From the NCBI GenBank assembly GCA_037951105.1, contig JBAMJV010008492.1:1-64000 (forward strand): a stretch of DNA of 64,000 nucleotides. The letters run 5' to 3'. The translations under genes and the position numbers were made by a program. The first letter of the stretch is position 1, and each line of letters starts with the position of its first letter. Below the pieces are notes generated by a model. That model ran no database searches. It saw only the letters and a program-made list of their open reading frames with translations, and had not been told where the DNA came from. This document shows positions 12,143-23,370 of this stretch, one piece after another. The DNA comes from Echinarachnius parma. Taxonomy: Eukaryota > Echinodermata > Echinoidea > Clypeasteroida > Echinarachniidae.

Positions 12143-12797
12143 CCCATGCCATCATCCACTCAAGCTCCCTGCTTATGATGGTTGGTCTGCTGCATATGTT
12201 TATTTGTTGTAATAATATACATACATTATTGTCACATTAATTTAAATGATTATATAACTATCCCTATTTCATTGTTTTATTATTATGTATGTAAAATTGT
12301 TCTTTGTATATTTTATTTTGATTTTGTTAATAAATGCAGAAATAAATCTGCCCTAAAAAAAATTAATAAACGTAATGTAAACACATCTTTTTTTTTAAAT
12401 AGGAAATCAAAGGTGTCCCACCAAGAGTCTCAGAAATGTAATTTACTATGATAAATCATAAGCAGGATTCTAGAATTATTTGATTTAATTTCAAAAATTG
12501 CGTGTGAATGTCCTTCCGTTACCGTGGAATTGCCCTTCATATAACATTCTGACCCACACGAAGATTTGGATGGGGTGACCCCGGCCCGCTCTATGACTTG
12601 TTGAATGTACTTTGGTGATGTTTCGTGCATTACAACAGATAGGCCTTTAATGCAATCTCAAATTTAAAGGAGCATTTTAGATAATTATTTACTTCATCTC
12701 TATGGGACAATTATATATCAAAATGTTAAAGCGAAACAAAACGCATAATACATAGCAAACTGTGCAGTTAGACATATTTTCACACATCTCAAATGTT

Positions 12798-13425
12798 TCG
12801 GAAATAATATCGCTAATGATATTCGCTTGTCTCGCAATGTAAAACTAGGAATCTAAACGATCACGACGTTTCGTATGCTACTGCAATACTTTGTCAAATG
12901 ATAATATCGAATGTAGACACTCGGCTTTTATGCTCTACCGTGGCTCCCAACATCACAATCTCGCATGAGCGATTGCGTTCCTGATAGGTCAACAACGGAA
13001 CCCGCTGATTGGCCGGTGCACACGGGCAAACAACCAATCAACGGAACACTGGATCGGCCCGCCTAACGAAACAGCGTACGATACGTCGCCACGACACTAC
13101 CCCGAACAACCGGCCCACAACGGTTGATGCCAAACCCACGGCAGAACCCCCCTAGCCACCGTCTCGCTACAACGCTCATATCTACGTATCAATTTCAGGG
13201 CAGGGTGCCCGTATGTTCAATCAATAATAGTAAATATATAATCCATTGCGGATATAGTATCGGAAATAATATCGCTAATGATATTCGCTTGTCTCGCAAT
13301 GTAAAACTAGGAATCTAAACGATCACGACGTTTCGTATGCTGCTGCAATACTTTGTCAAATGATAATATCGAATGTAGACACTCGGCTTTTATGCTCTAC
13401 CGTGGCTCCCAACATCACAATCTCG
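12798..13425. mobile_element. Retrozyme- or TRIM-like element with direct terminal repeats
   Basis: Near-identical direct repeats of about 166 bp at 12798-12963 and 13260-13425 (period 462 bp) enclose a ~295-bp non-coding middle. The 8-bp sequence CAAATGTT flanks the whole at 12790-12797 and 13426-13433, which supports insertion as one unit. Each terminal repeat contains, on the minus strand, TTGACAA, a bulged stem, then GAAACGTC. This resembles a hammerhead core but with two conserved positions changed. The layout, 1.36 copies of a ~460-bp monomer with a target duplication, fits animal retrozymes or a Penelope-derived non-autonomous element. A miniature LTR element is the alternative. Confidence 0.6.
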
Positions 13426-13433
13426 CAAATGTT

Positions 13434-13768
13434 CCCGAATCACCCCTTCCATTATTTCTTTTGAAGAGTGGGCATAGTTTCTGTTTTGCTATCGCAGGCT
13501 CTTTATGGATGCTCTGAGTGGCGCCATGACTTTTGTTTGCCGCCGAAACGTGACGTTTTTCTGGACTGACGTTGATTGGTCTAGCCAAATGCCATTTTAA
13601 CTATTCGTTAAATAACGTATTTTGATCAAAAATCGGAGCAAACAAAAATACATTGCACTGCTTATAGTTTAGCATTTTGAATCCAATTATTTAGTATGTG
13701 TTTTATTTGTTTCTACTTCGAATTTTTTTTTAAAATGATATTACTTATTTTCTAGTCAGAACGAGGGT
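13434..13768. other. No gene recognised
   Basis: Short unannotated spacer between two mobile elements. No coding or structural signal is seen. Confidence 0.5.
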
Positions 13769-13777
13769 GTTCATACG

Positions 13778-14584
13778 GTTACAGTCCGTTATTCCGAAGG
13801 TTCGTTATTCCGAAGGTTCAGTTATTCCGAAGGTTCAGTTATTCCGAAGGTTCGTTATTCCGAAGGTTCGTTATTCCGAAGGTTCGTTATTCCGAAGGTT
13901 CGTTATTCCGAAGGTTCGTTATTCCGAAGGTTCGTTGATCCGAAAATAAAATCGGGTTCGTTATTCCGAAGGTTCGTTATTCCGAAGGTTCGTTATTCCG
14001 AAGGTTCGTTGATCCGAAAATAAAATCGGGTTCGTTATTCCGAAAATTAAATCGGTCTTGTTATAATACTATAGTTTGTGTTTTGTGTATTTAATTTACA
14101 GCCTGCATTAAGCATACCCCTCCCCCTTTTCCTCCCTTGGCCAGACCAATCAATCATTTAAGTTTATTTTATCTCTTTATATGAAATTATAGCATTATAA
14201 CAAACCCAAGTTCATTTTCGGATTAACGAACCCGATTTCATTTTAGGAATAGCGAACCTTCGGAATAACGAACCCTCGGAATAACGGACCTTCGGAATAA
14301 CGAACCTTCGGAATAACGAACCCGATTTCATTTTAGGAATAGCGAACCTTCAGAATAACGAACCTTCGGAATAGCGAACCTTCGGAATAACGAACCTTCG
14401 GAATAACGAACCTTCGGAATAACGAACCTTCGGAATAATGCAACAAATGTTCGGATTAACGAACCCTATTTCATTTTCGGATTAACGAACACTCAGGTAT
14501 AGGAAATTTGCGTGTTCGGATTAACGAACCTTCGGAATAACGAACCATCGGAATAACGAACCTTCGGAATAACGAACCGCACCC
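13778..14584. mobile_element. Foldback element with 16-bp tandem-repeat arms
   Basis: The left arm (about 13786-14055) is a head-to-tail array of the 16-bp unit TTCGTTATTCCGAAGG. The right arm (about 14218-14580) is the same unit inverted, with units varying at CCGAAAATAAAATCGGG-like variants. About 160 bp of unique sequence separates the arms. The 9-bp sequence GTTCATACG flanks the element at 13769-13777 and 14585-14593. It has no protein. Tandem repeats as inverted arms plus a target duplication define a foldback-type DNA transposon. Confidence 0.75.
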
Positions 14585-14593
14585 GTTCATACG

Positions 14594-15328
14594 ACCTTTG
14601 ACTTGAATGATAGTACCGAGCACGTACGCGTTGGCAATCCTCCATAATTATAATATTTTTGGTACTTTTAATTCAATAGTTATACTTAGAAATATCATGG
14701 TATATATAAATAATAATGATACAAGAAGTCGTGCATTTATTTCCGCCCTAGCGAAGCATAATTTAGACCACGAGCATTTATTATTCTGATATGAATCACT
14801 GCAAAAGCAACTAAATGGGCATCAGACAGGGAAACAATGCCATCTCGATACTACAACTCAATTGTTTAGGTGAAATAGTGGAGTAAATGACAAACTTGCA
14901 TTTCTTAAAACTGTAACTATAGATATACGTGTAGGCAGTTCATTCACTGTACAAGCCTTTGTTTTGTACGTCATAGAGGAATAACACCCCCTTCCAAATC
15001 AAAGAAAAGGAATATTTGGTACGTAGTTCGGAATCATCGCAGCTGTTTTGGGGGCATGCTAGAGAAAATCGTACATGATCGGCACGAATCATATACAGTA
15101 GTGTGCATGCACGTTCATGCTTATGCCAACACAATTGTTACCATGGCAACCTCTGACAATTCTGTCAAAAAGCTATGGTATATTGGCTAAATAACCACAT
15201 TTAGTCACATTTCCACACTTCCCGTCTCGAATGGTCGTTGGTTAATATATTCTCTTTTTATATACACTTTTTGTTGTGGCCTGTGTTTCAACAAAGACAA
15301 AATTGTCTCTTCTTTTAACATGATCATG
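14594..15328. other. No gene recognised
   Basis: Ordinary AT-rich sequence between two insertions. No domain-like frame or repeat is seen. Confidence 0.5.
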
Positions 15329-15336
15329 AATGGAGA

Positions 15337-16137
15337 CAGGCGCGCCGGAAGCAGTTTTGGATTGGGGGGGGGGCAAAGACCTAAGGCGGCTCACGATTTT
15401 TTTCCTAGGGGCTCATGCCCATGCAATCACACTCACAGGGTTGCCAACTTTGAGCCAGAGGTGAGGGTGAGACATTGCAAGGGAGCGAAGTGACTGCGCG
15501 GGGGGAGGGTGTGGGAGGGGTGCCCCCCTCCCACGGTAGAGAGCTTTTGCATTTTTGGACTTGAAATTGTGCAATCTGGTGCATACCTAGATAGGAAATT
15601 CGGGATTAAGATTAACTGTACCTAGGAAAGCGTGTTATGATTTGATCGACCAGAAATTTGAAATATATTTTTCACGAAGAAAATAAATGACACACTAATG
15701 AATATCCACCCCAACACACACAAATGTTGTATTTAGTGTCATACACAGTTCAAACATAAACCATATGCTACATTATGTATGATCCAATAACATAGCCTAC
15801 AGCCAAGAATGAGTCCCGAGGGAGCTAAGCGACCGAGGGCTGGGGCAGAGCCAGAGGTGAAGGGTTTGGGAGGGGGTATCCCCCTCCCACGGGGAAGATT
15901 TTCTGGAAATTTTTCTGGATTTTCTGCAATTTGGTGCACGTCACACAAGCAGCCAGAGAAATGCCAGCCTAGACGGGAAATACGTGGCCCACAGAAAAAG
16001 TACTCACCCCAGACCATACGCAAGTTACACAAGCTCATACATGCTATCTTTTCTTTCCCACTCTTCTTCTTCTTTTTTTTTCGGGGGGGGGGGGCCCTGC
16101 CCCCCCCCCCCCCCCCCCCCCACTTCCGGCGCCTATG
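15337..16137 (-). mobile_element. Inner hAT-type copy forming one end of unit A
   Basis: This ~800-bp block has both termini: CATAGGCGCCGGAAG (reverse strand, at 16137) and the CTTCCGGCGCGCCTG end at 15337. It would be a complete short element by itself. Internal features are long G and C runs, a TTTCTTTCCCACTC stretch and a GGGAGGGGGTATCCCCCTCCC-type hairpin. Its outer end is also the outer end of the whole 6.5-kb unit. Confidence 0.7.
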
Positions 16138-16368
16138 AAATAGGGTTAGATTTTTTCAAATGCCCCTTTAGTATCACGATATCTATCATTCAGCTCAAAA
16201 GCGTTAACAAACGGTCATAAACCTCATAAACGTCCGTTGTAAAAGCTGACGCATATTTTCGCCTTTTTAACCAGGAAAGCAGTGTTCTTTTTCAATGAAA
16301 CTTTCACACATCATTCGGACATATCTGACACTTTACAGGCCTCTTAAACACCAATTTCAAATGTGTGC

Positions 16369-16370
<2 letters not shown>

Positions 16371-16408
<38 letters not shown>

Positions 16409-16460
16409 GCGTGTGCGTGTGCGTGTGCGTGTGCGTGTGTGTATGTGTGTATGTGTATGT
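16371..16460. repeat. (GT)n/(GTGTGC)n microsatellite
   Basis: Perfect GT run followed by GTGTGC hexamers and GTAT words. The same tract occurs inverted in unit B (about 30693-30795) and unit C (about 37655-37745), with different repeat numbers. Confidence 0.9.
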
Positions 16461-17119
16461 GTGGCATGGGTGTGGCGAGATGCGGTCAACCGTGTAATGT
16501 CTGAACCTTCACAAACACACTAACACACATGCACACCCAACGAGCTTTTGTGCGTCTGGCGCCCGTCTGGCGCCAAAACTGTTCAATAATAATGTAGCAG
16601 CCCAGCTAATAACTAGAAAGTTATAAAGAAGGGTCGGTATAAAAAGTCCCAATCCTGTTAATTCGTATAAGCTTTGATTTGGCTTTTTCCCATGCATACC
16701 AGGGCCCCATCATTATGTAATAACGTTCTCTCATTTTGAAAGGATGTTCAGTAAACCATTTCAAGAAATTAAAGTACGCATTGAGATGGCAGCCCCTCTA
16801 AGTATATAAGAATATACAAATATTCATAATAGGAGCGCGTAAACAAATTCGACATGGTTGATTTGTTATGGTCTTTTGTTGCACTACTCTAAGAAGGAGA
16901 CAAATTCTGAGGGATAATTGCCTTGACTTAATTAACACTCCTGAAGGAAGGATAACTAAAGAGATCGATTTATCCTAAAAATGAATAAAAAACGCCCGAC
17001 ATAAATGACCTACTTTACTTTAAAACCTTTCTATCGCCATGTAGACAAGATTCTTGTCGAAAGCGCGCAGCGAAAACTTAAAATGAATGTATAAATTAGT
17101 TTTTGAACGTGAGAATTAA

Positions 17120-17427
17120 AGGGAAAGTTGAGTTCTGGTAGAGAGAGTACAGTTTTTAGTCAAACTGAATTTTAGTAACCAAAACCTGCACCATTATATT
17201 ACAAACTAATAGTTATAACTCCACCATGCTCAAAAGGAATAAACACATTACAAACGACTAAGTAAAAAGCCTGTAATCCTTCAAAAAGAGCTGTTTAAAC
17301 TAAAGAGGGCACTTTCAAAAAATGCATTTGTTTAAACCATTTAAAATAAAATATTGTGCATGTGATGTTTTGTTGAAATAGTGATTAGGCTAGATAGAGA
17401 GATAATCAACAACTATCTAAAAACCTC
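17120..17427. mobile_element. Half of a TTAA-type MITE, beside the LINE 3' end (unit A)
   Basis: Starts after TTAA at 17116-17119 with AGGGAAAGTTGAGTTCTGG and is homologous to the second half of the intact element at 48914-49473. The LINE (AAATG)n tail joins it at about 17428. The other half is absent on the far side of the LINE, so the insertion was accompanied by loss or rearrangement. Confidence 0.7.
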
Positions 17428-17897
17428 TTTTTCATTTCATTTCATTTTATTTCCAATAATATAAAAACATCAAAATTACAAAGAATTCGAGTACAAAATT
17501 AATATTGCATTGTAACATAGATATGACGGAGTAAAATCAAAAATATAATATTGTAGAATGATCAATAAAACTGGAAATATGGGAATTGTCCGCAAAGCAA
17601 AAGCTTGAAGGAAGGACAACCCGTTGTCAAAAGGCAAATATAGTTTTAATCCAAATAATACAATTAAGACTCCATATTATATCACTAAAATTAACAAAAA
17701 ATAAACAGGAAGGAGAAGCCGGTGCAACCCGTCCTCCCCCCCCCCCCCCCCCCCCCACCCCAACCCCACCCCGGTCTGTGAGTTATCACTATAAACAATA
17801 ATATCCTTAACTACAAACATTCACATTATATGATTATACAGTATTCCACATTCATTACTACGTATTTATAAATACCTCGTTTAACACACAAAACAAA

Positions 17898-20874
17898 TTA
17901 TTCTGTTACACATGCATACGACTTGTACAGTTTCTTTTTTAGAGTAGATTTAAAGGAAAATAACGATGAACATTGTTTCACATCAACTGATAGGGAGTTC
18001 CAAATGTCTGGTCCACAGTGTCTAATTGATTTACATGCTACAATAGTTTTGGGATTGGTAACATGAAAGTCGTCACGATTTCTTGTGCTATAGTTATGAA
18101 TCTGATTATTACGTATAAACATATCACAAAATCGATCAGGAAGGTTCTTATGAGTACATTTATACATAAATATAGCGATTTGATAATAATTAATATCACA
18201 TAATTTTAACAATCTGTGTTCATTAAACAAGGGGTCCGTATGAGCTAGATAATCTGAGTTAGTACATAGTCTGAGAGCTTTTTTCTGTAATATAAGTAGA
18301 GAATCTGTGTTTTTCTTGGTGGTTTGGCCCCATGCGATATTGCAATAAAGCAAATATGGCAATATGAGAGAATTATATAAAATAATCATAACGTAAGTCG
18401 GTAATAAGCCTTTTAATTTATATAACACTCCGATTGATTTTGATATGGTCGAAATTATGTATGAACAATGTTGATTCCAATTCAAATTATCATCAATAAT
18501 GACCCCTAAGAATTTACTATAATATTTGCGTTCTAAATGATAATTATCAATAACAATATCACATATGGTATCATCAATTTGAGTTCGGGGACCCTTAAAT
18601 ATAATATAATTTGTTTTAGATAAATTGAGGGATAATTTGTTGCAAGCGAACCATTCAACAAGTTTAGGCAATTCAATATTTACGGAACGAATTAATTCAT
18701 TAAATTGAGGGTGTGAGCATAAAACATTAGTGTCGTCTGCAAATAGTACATAAGAAAATAATGATGACGCATTAATAATATCGTTTATATAAATGAGAAA
18801 CAACAATGGTCCTAAGATTGACCCTTGCGGGACGCCACAATTCAATTCTAGGATGGATGATTGTTCCGTACCAAATTCAACAAATTATTTTCTATTCAAA
18901 AGATAATCATTCAACCATAATAAAGGAACTCCTCGTATACCGTAGTATTCTAGTTTGTATAGTAAAATCTGGTGATTAAGGGTATCGAAAGCCTTCGATA
19001 AGTCAAAGAATAATCCAATTACATAATGCTTTTTGGCTAGTAACATAGAGATGTTATCATATAAGTCTACTACAGCTAATTCGGTTGAGTGGTTCTTACG
19101 AAAACCATACTGGTTTGAGCAAAGTATATTTTGTTGCATTAAAAATTCATATAATTGATTATGTACTATTCGTTCCAGTATTTTAGAAATACTTAGTAAT
19201 ATGGATATTGGTCTATAGTTAATACATTGTTTTGAGTCTCCCTTTTTTATAGATTGGTACAACCTTCGCTAACTTGAATGAATCTAAAAAAATACCAGTT
19301 GAAATAGATAAATTAAAAATGTAACATAGAGGGTCAGCTATATAATAAATAATCTTCTTCAACAACCAAGAACTGATTTCATCATGACCACAAGATTTGC
19401 TTGATTTAAGGTTTTTTGTAATATCAATTATATCAGTTGCTTGCACTGGCTTAAAAAAGAGGGATTTCTCTGAACGTTCAGAAAGAAAATCAACAAATAC
19501 TTTATTAGGAGAATTTATAGACGCTTGTATGTCTGTCCCAATTGACACAAAATATTCATTAAATAAATTGGCAATGCCATTATCAGTACATGATGATTGA
19601 TTACCATGAAACATTTCCTTTGGAATTTCAGCTTTTTTCCCTTTACCTAATACATTATTAATTACGGCCCATGTTAAAGACACGTTACCTTTCACCTTAT
19701 TTAGCTGGTCAGCATAATACATTTTACGAGAAGCTTTAATTACAGCGTTCAATTTATTACGATATTTTTTAAAATTATCGTGATGTGAGGAATCATCAGG
19801 ATTGCGTATATAAAGTTTAAATAAATTATTTGTTTTATTAATAGATTTCATTATACCTTTTGTTATCCACGGTTTACGTATATTTAATTTTTTATTCTTC
19901 ACTTTCTTTAAAGGTATATTTTTTTCAAAATATTTTTTCAACCGTATATAAAACAATGCATATGCTTTATTTACGTCATTTGTTTCTTTATAAACTAAAA
20001 ACCAATTTTCGTGTGCTAAGTCACGAATAAGAGATTTTACATTACTATCATTACACTGTCGAGTATATCTACTCTCGTTACTAACAGAGGACATCTTTAT
20101 TTTTTTACAAAATACAAAAATTGGAAGGTGATCTGATACATCACTATATATAATACCACTATGAAATGCAGCAGGTAATATGTTTGTAAATATATTGTCA
20201 ATTAGTGTTGCTGATTGCTGAGTAATCCTTGTAGGTTTATCTATTAGAGGGAATAAAGAGTGTGTATTCAGACACGTCAAAAATGAATTATTCTTCAATT
20301 CCTTTTCTGCTAATAACAAGTTTATGTTAAAGTCGCCCATTAAATATAAAGGTTTCCCACCTTTGCATACAGATTCAATACACATGTCCAGATTAGTTAT
20401 AAATGTATCAATAAAAGAACTGGGTGGGCGATAAACAATACCTATTACAACGTTTTTACCATGTGGATTTATAATTTCAATAAAGAGCGTTTCACATTCA
20501 GGAATTAATGGTACACCATTTAACAAATTATAAGAAAGACCCTTTTTTATATACATGGCCACTCCACCACCTCGGCCGTTTGGGCGATCAGAACGTAACA
20601 ATGTATAATCTTCTAGGTCAAAGAGTGCTGGTGACTGTACATTCAACCATGTTTCACTTAAGCCAATAACAGAGAATGGGTGTTGTAGTGATGAGAGTAA
20701 TGATTGAAGGGATTCAAAGTTACGGTTAAGACTTCGTGTATTCAAGTGTAATAGACTAAAATCGTCACGGTTGTCACGTTCATTTATCCTGGATTTGAGT
20801 TCTTCTGGTAGGTAATAATGGCATTCAATAGATGGGTTTAATCTATTATCATCACTTTCTAAAACCTTATTCAT
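17898..20874 (-). pseudogene. LINE endonuclease-reverse transcriptase in unit A, dead
   Basis: Non-LTR retrotransposon frame of about 992 codons, starting ATG at 20874. The endonuclease shows LLHLNTRSL, LSETWL, VYRPP, MGDFNI and SDHLPIF. The reverse transcriptase shows FDLSKAFDTLNH, GVPQGSILGPLLF, FADDTN and FLGVIIDDN. There are two lesions. An extra A in the run before GGGAGACTC (about 19249-19254) shifts the frame at IYKKG. An in-frame TAA at 18885-18887 follows NRK, where the relative at 8751 has Gln (CAA) in the same context. The stop is shared with copies B and C and the frameshift with B only. The protein is in the same family as the 8751 LINE but clearly divergent. It ends with an (AAATG)n tail near 17428-17450 rather than poly(A). 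Confidence 0.9.
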
Positions 20875-21884
20875 AGTATTATTCTAGGATTAATAAGGTA
20901 CTTTGACATGTTGTTGGTAACACTTTGACATGTGTACATATAGACTAGATAATGAGTGTGTGTTTTCAATTTAAAATAAGCTGTCCAAAAAAGGTTGTAG
21001 CGTTCAACTTTGCAGAATACATTTTATAGGTAATTAGCAGGATATTATTTGTACAATATAAACCAAAAAAGAACGAAGTTAACTTGAGCATGGAAGCAAA
21101 TTAAACAAAATTAAAAAACAAAATGAATGATATACCCACAAAGTAATTACAAAATGTATGAAAATAAATTCAAAATTTGTGAAAACAAATATTACAGTTC
21201 ATAAAAGAACAGAACAATAAGTAAGAAGAAACAACGGTATTGAAGTGTTGAATCAGATTTACATTAAATATAAATGCATATATTATAACAAATGAATAGA
21301 AAGATTTGTATCAATTCAAAAGCAAATACCAGAATATCAGGCATAACTAAAAATCAAACGATCGTGCCATCGTATAGTGTTTATTTTATAATTCTTAAAA
21401 GTTCAGTGTTCTAAAGAAAAGAGAACAAAAATTAGAGTCCGTTCCGTGCCATCAGGCACAATAAAAAGTGTATATTTCACTTGTCCTATTTAAATTACAG
21501 TGTTCATAAAACATAACAAAGTGAAGGTCCATTCTTTCAACAACAAAAAAATTGGTGCACTTCATGCCATACTTGTGAAGGAAATTTAGAATCCGAGTTA
21601 TAAAAAAAAGAGTGAAATGTCTATGCTCTTATCAGATGTTTAAAACAAACTGAGGTAGTCTATTCGCGCGCGAAGCGCGCAGCGAAAATTGAAAATTGAT
21701 GTATAAACTTGTTTTTGAACGTTAGCTCATACATTTGATTTTGTCTTTCCCACTCTTTTTTTATTTTATTTTTTTTGGGGGGGCTTTTTGGGGGGGCAAA
21801 ATTGCGTTTTGCCCCCCCACTTTTTGGATTGGGGGGGCGGCCGCCCCCCTGCCCCCCCCCACTTCCGGCGCCTATGAATGGAGA

Positions 21885-22562
21885 TTTAGCTTTGAAGTCC
21901 AAAACAACGTCACATCTTTGCTGGGGGTCTGCACAAAAATGTTAACATGGCAGTCTCCATGTTAGTACGGGACGCCGCAAACAAATTATTTGTGTCGTCT
22001 TTTTGCGAGATTGGTGTGGCCTCATCAGTGTGCCATTTTTGGTGATTTGTATATCAGATTAATGCTCTCGGTGTCGCAAACGAACTAGCATAGATGAAAT
22101 GCTATCATTTTGGTTCGTTTAAGTATTTCGTCAATCCATTGTGAATCAGTAAACGATTAAAGGTTCAAGATTTCCCCCTTTTCGTCCGCATGTACGCATT
22201 TCTTTAGGGTTCACAAAATGACATGAATATGAAGAAGTAATTTGCAATATTATGAAAACATCACAGCATGTTTCTGTCGCATAGAGTAAGTCTTACGCAT
22301 GTTCAATACTGTACATCTTATCCTCCTCAGACTGACGCATCAAACTCCCTAACCGACCTTTGAATGACTGGACTCGCCCTTGTCGATGACAACGGATGGC
22401 ACGATTGATGTTGTTTGTTCTAAATCGACGCTATACCGGCTATATAGTCTCACCGTATTGGTTTTTCCGTTGCATATTTTGTAACTAAATGTAGTTGTAT
22501 ATTGTTCTAAATTACAATTGTATCTCATCCGGTACTTGTTTTCACCAATAACTGTTCTGATT
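21885..22562. other. No gene recognised
   Basis: Spacer between unit A and a TTAA-type MITE. No coding or structured feature is visible. Confidence 0.5.
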
Positions 22563-22566
22563 TTAA

Positions 22567-23052
22567 AGGGTTAGTGCAGTTTTGGTTCAGAGGGCGCTTC
22601 AAGAAATAACTAATGTTTGAGGTAATAAAAAACTAAGTGTAGTATTTGGAAGAGCACCTGGTTTTAAAAATAAAACAAACATTATTTAATAAAAATCGGA
22701 TCAGAAAGAGCTGAAAATCAATAAATATATCCGATTGGATAAATGTGGGACGCACAATTATTCAACAATCAAAAACAAAATCTATATAATGCCTACATTT
22801 CTTCCAAAATATACCAATGGTGTTTTAAAATAGTCGTTAATGGTCTCTCTATTGGATCATTATGTTAACTAAACATCACATTCACAATTTGTTATAAAAA
22901 AATGGTTGAAACCAATAATTATGTTTTAGAGAGCGCCCTCTTGTGTTTTAACGGCTGTTTTTTTTTTAAAATGATAACAGCATTTTTTTGTAATAACATG
23001 GAGCAAGTTTTGGTTACTTACATTAAGTTTTACAAGAACTGCACTATTCCTT
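22567..23052. mobile_element. TTAA-flanked MITE (piggyBac- or Kolobok-type)
   Basis: The left end AGGGTTAGTGCAGTT and the reverse-complemented right end AAGGAATAGTGCAGTT form imperfect inverted repeats. TTAA lies on both sides (22563-22566 and 23053-23056). An AGAGGGCGC motif near each end is shared with the longer relative at 48914. The 486 bp encode no protein. TTAA duplications are used by both piggyBac and Kolobok elements, and I cannot choose between them. Confidence 0.75.
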
Positions 23053-23370
23053 TTAAGAATTCCCCACATTATTAGCTGATAGGTATATCATACGTTTCAT
23101 CTTTTTGATTTCATCAAGGTTTTATTATCATTATATTATTATTATTATTATTTCTTCCCAATGTCGCAAAGTCGCATATCTCAAGAATGGATGACTGCAT
23201 TGTCATGAAACTGTGCATGATAAAGACCTTGAACTTTCCAGTAACGAATCTCACTGTGACGTAATCAGGACGCCATTTTGTAAAAGTTCATTAATAGCCA
23301 TATCCCAGTCGGTAGCGACTTTCGGGTTCGTGGCAAGTGTACGAAAGTCGTTGAGCTTTCATAATATACT

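Larger units (their letters stand above)
15337..21876 (-). mobile_element. Composite hAT-like unit carrying a LINE, copy A
   Basis: A 6540-bp unit on the minus strand. Read on that strand it starts CATAGGCGCCGGAAG (21876 downward) and ends CTTCCGGCGCGCCTG (15337). The ends are imperfect inverted repeats differing by small indels. The 8-bp duplication AATGGAGA flanks it perfectly at 15329-15336 and 21877-21884. Order on the minus strand: first end with G/C runs (21876 to about 21660), LINE 5' region, LINE frame (20874-17898), LINE (AAATG)n tail, half of a TTAA-type MITE, then a ~800-bp inner hAT-type copy (16137-15337) that supplies the far end. No transposase is present. An 8-bp duplication and CA...TG termini suggest the hAT superfamily. 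Confidence 0.85.

Noticed and set aside
13785-14055. Regular 16-bp repeats, CRISPR-like at first sight
   Set aside because: The units abut with no unique spacers, are mirrored on the other side and have a target duplication. The sequence is eukaryotic. It is a foldback element.
15739-16220. Proline/glycine-rich frames around the G and C runs (also in units B and C)
   Set aside because: They read through homopolymers whose length differs between the three copies, so frames are not conserved.
19397-19600. 67-codon frame on the strand opposite the LINE (also in B and C)
   Set aside because: Conserved only because the LINE sequence is nearly identical in the three copies. It is an antisense shadow of the coding frame.
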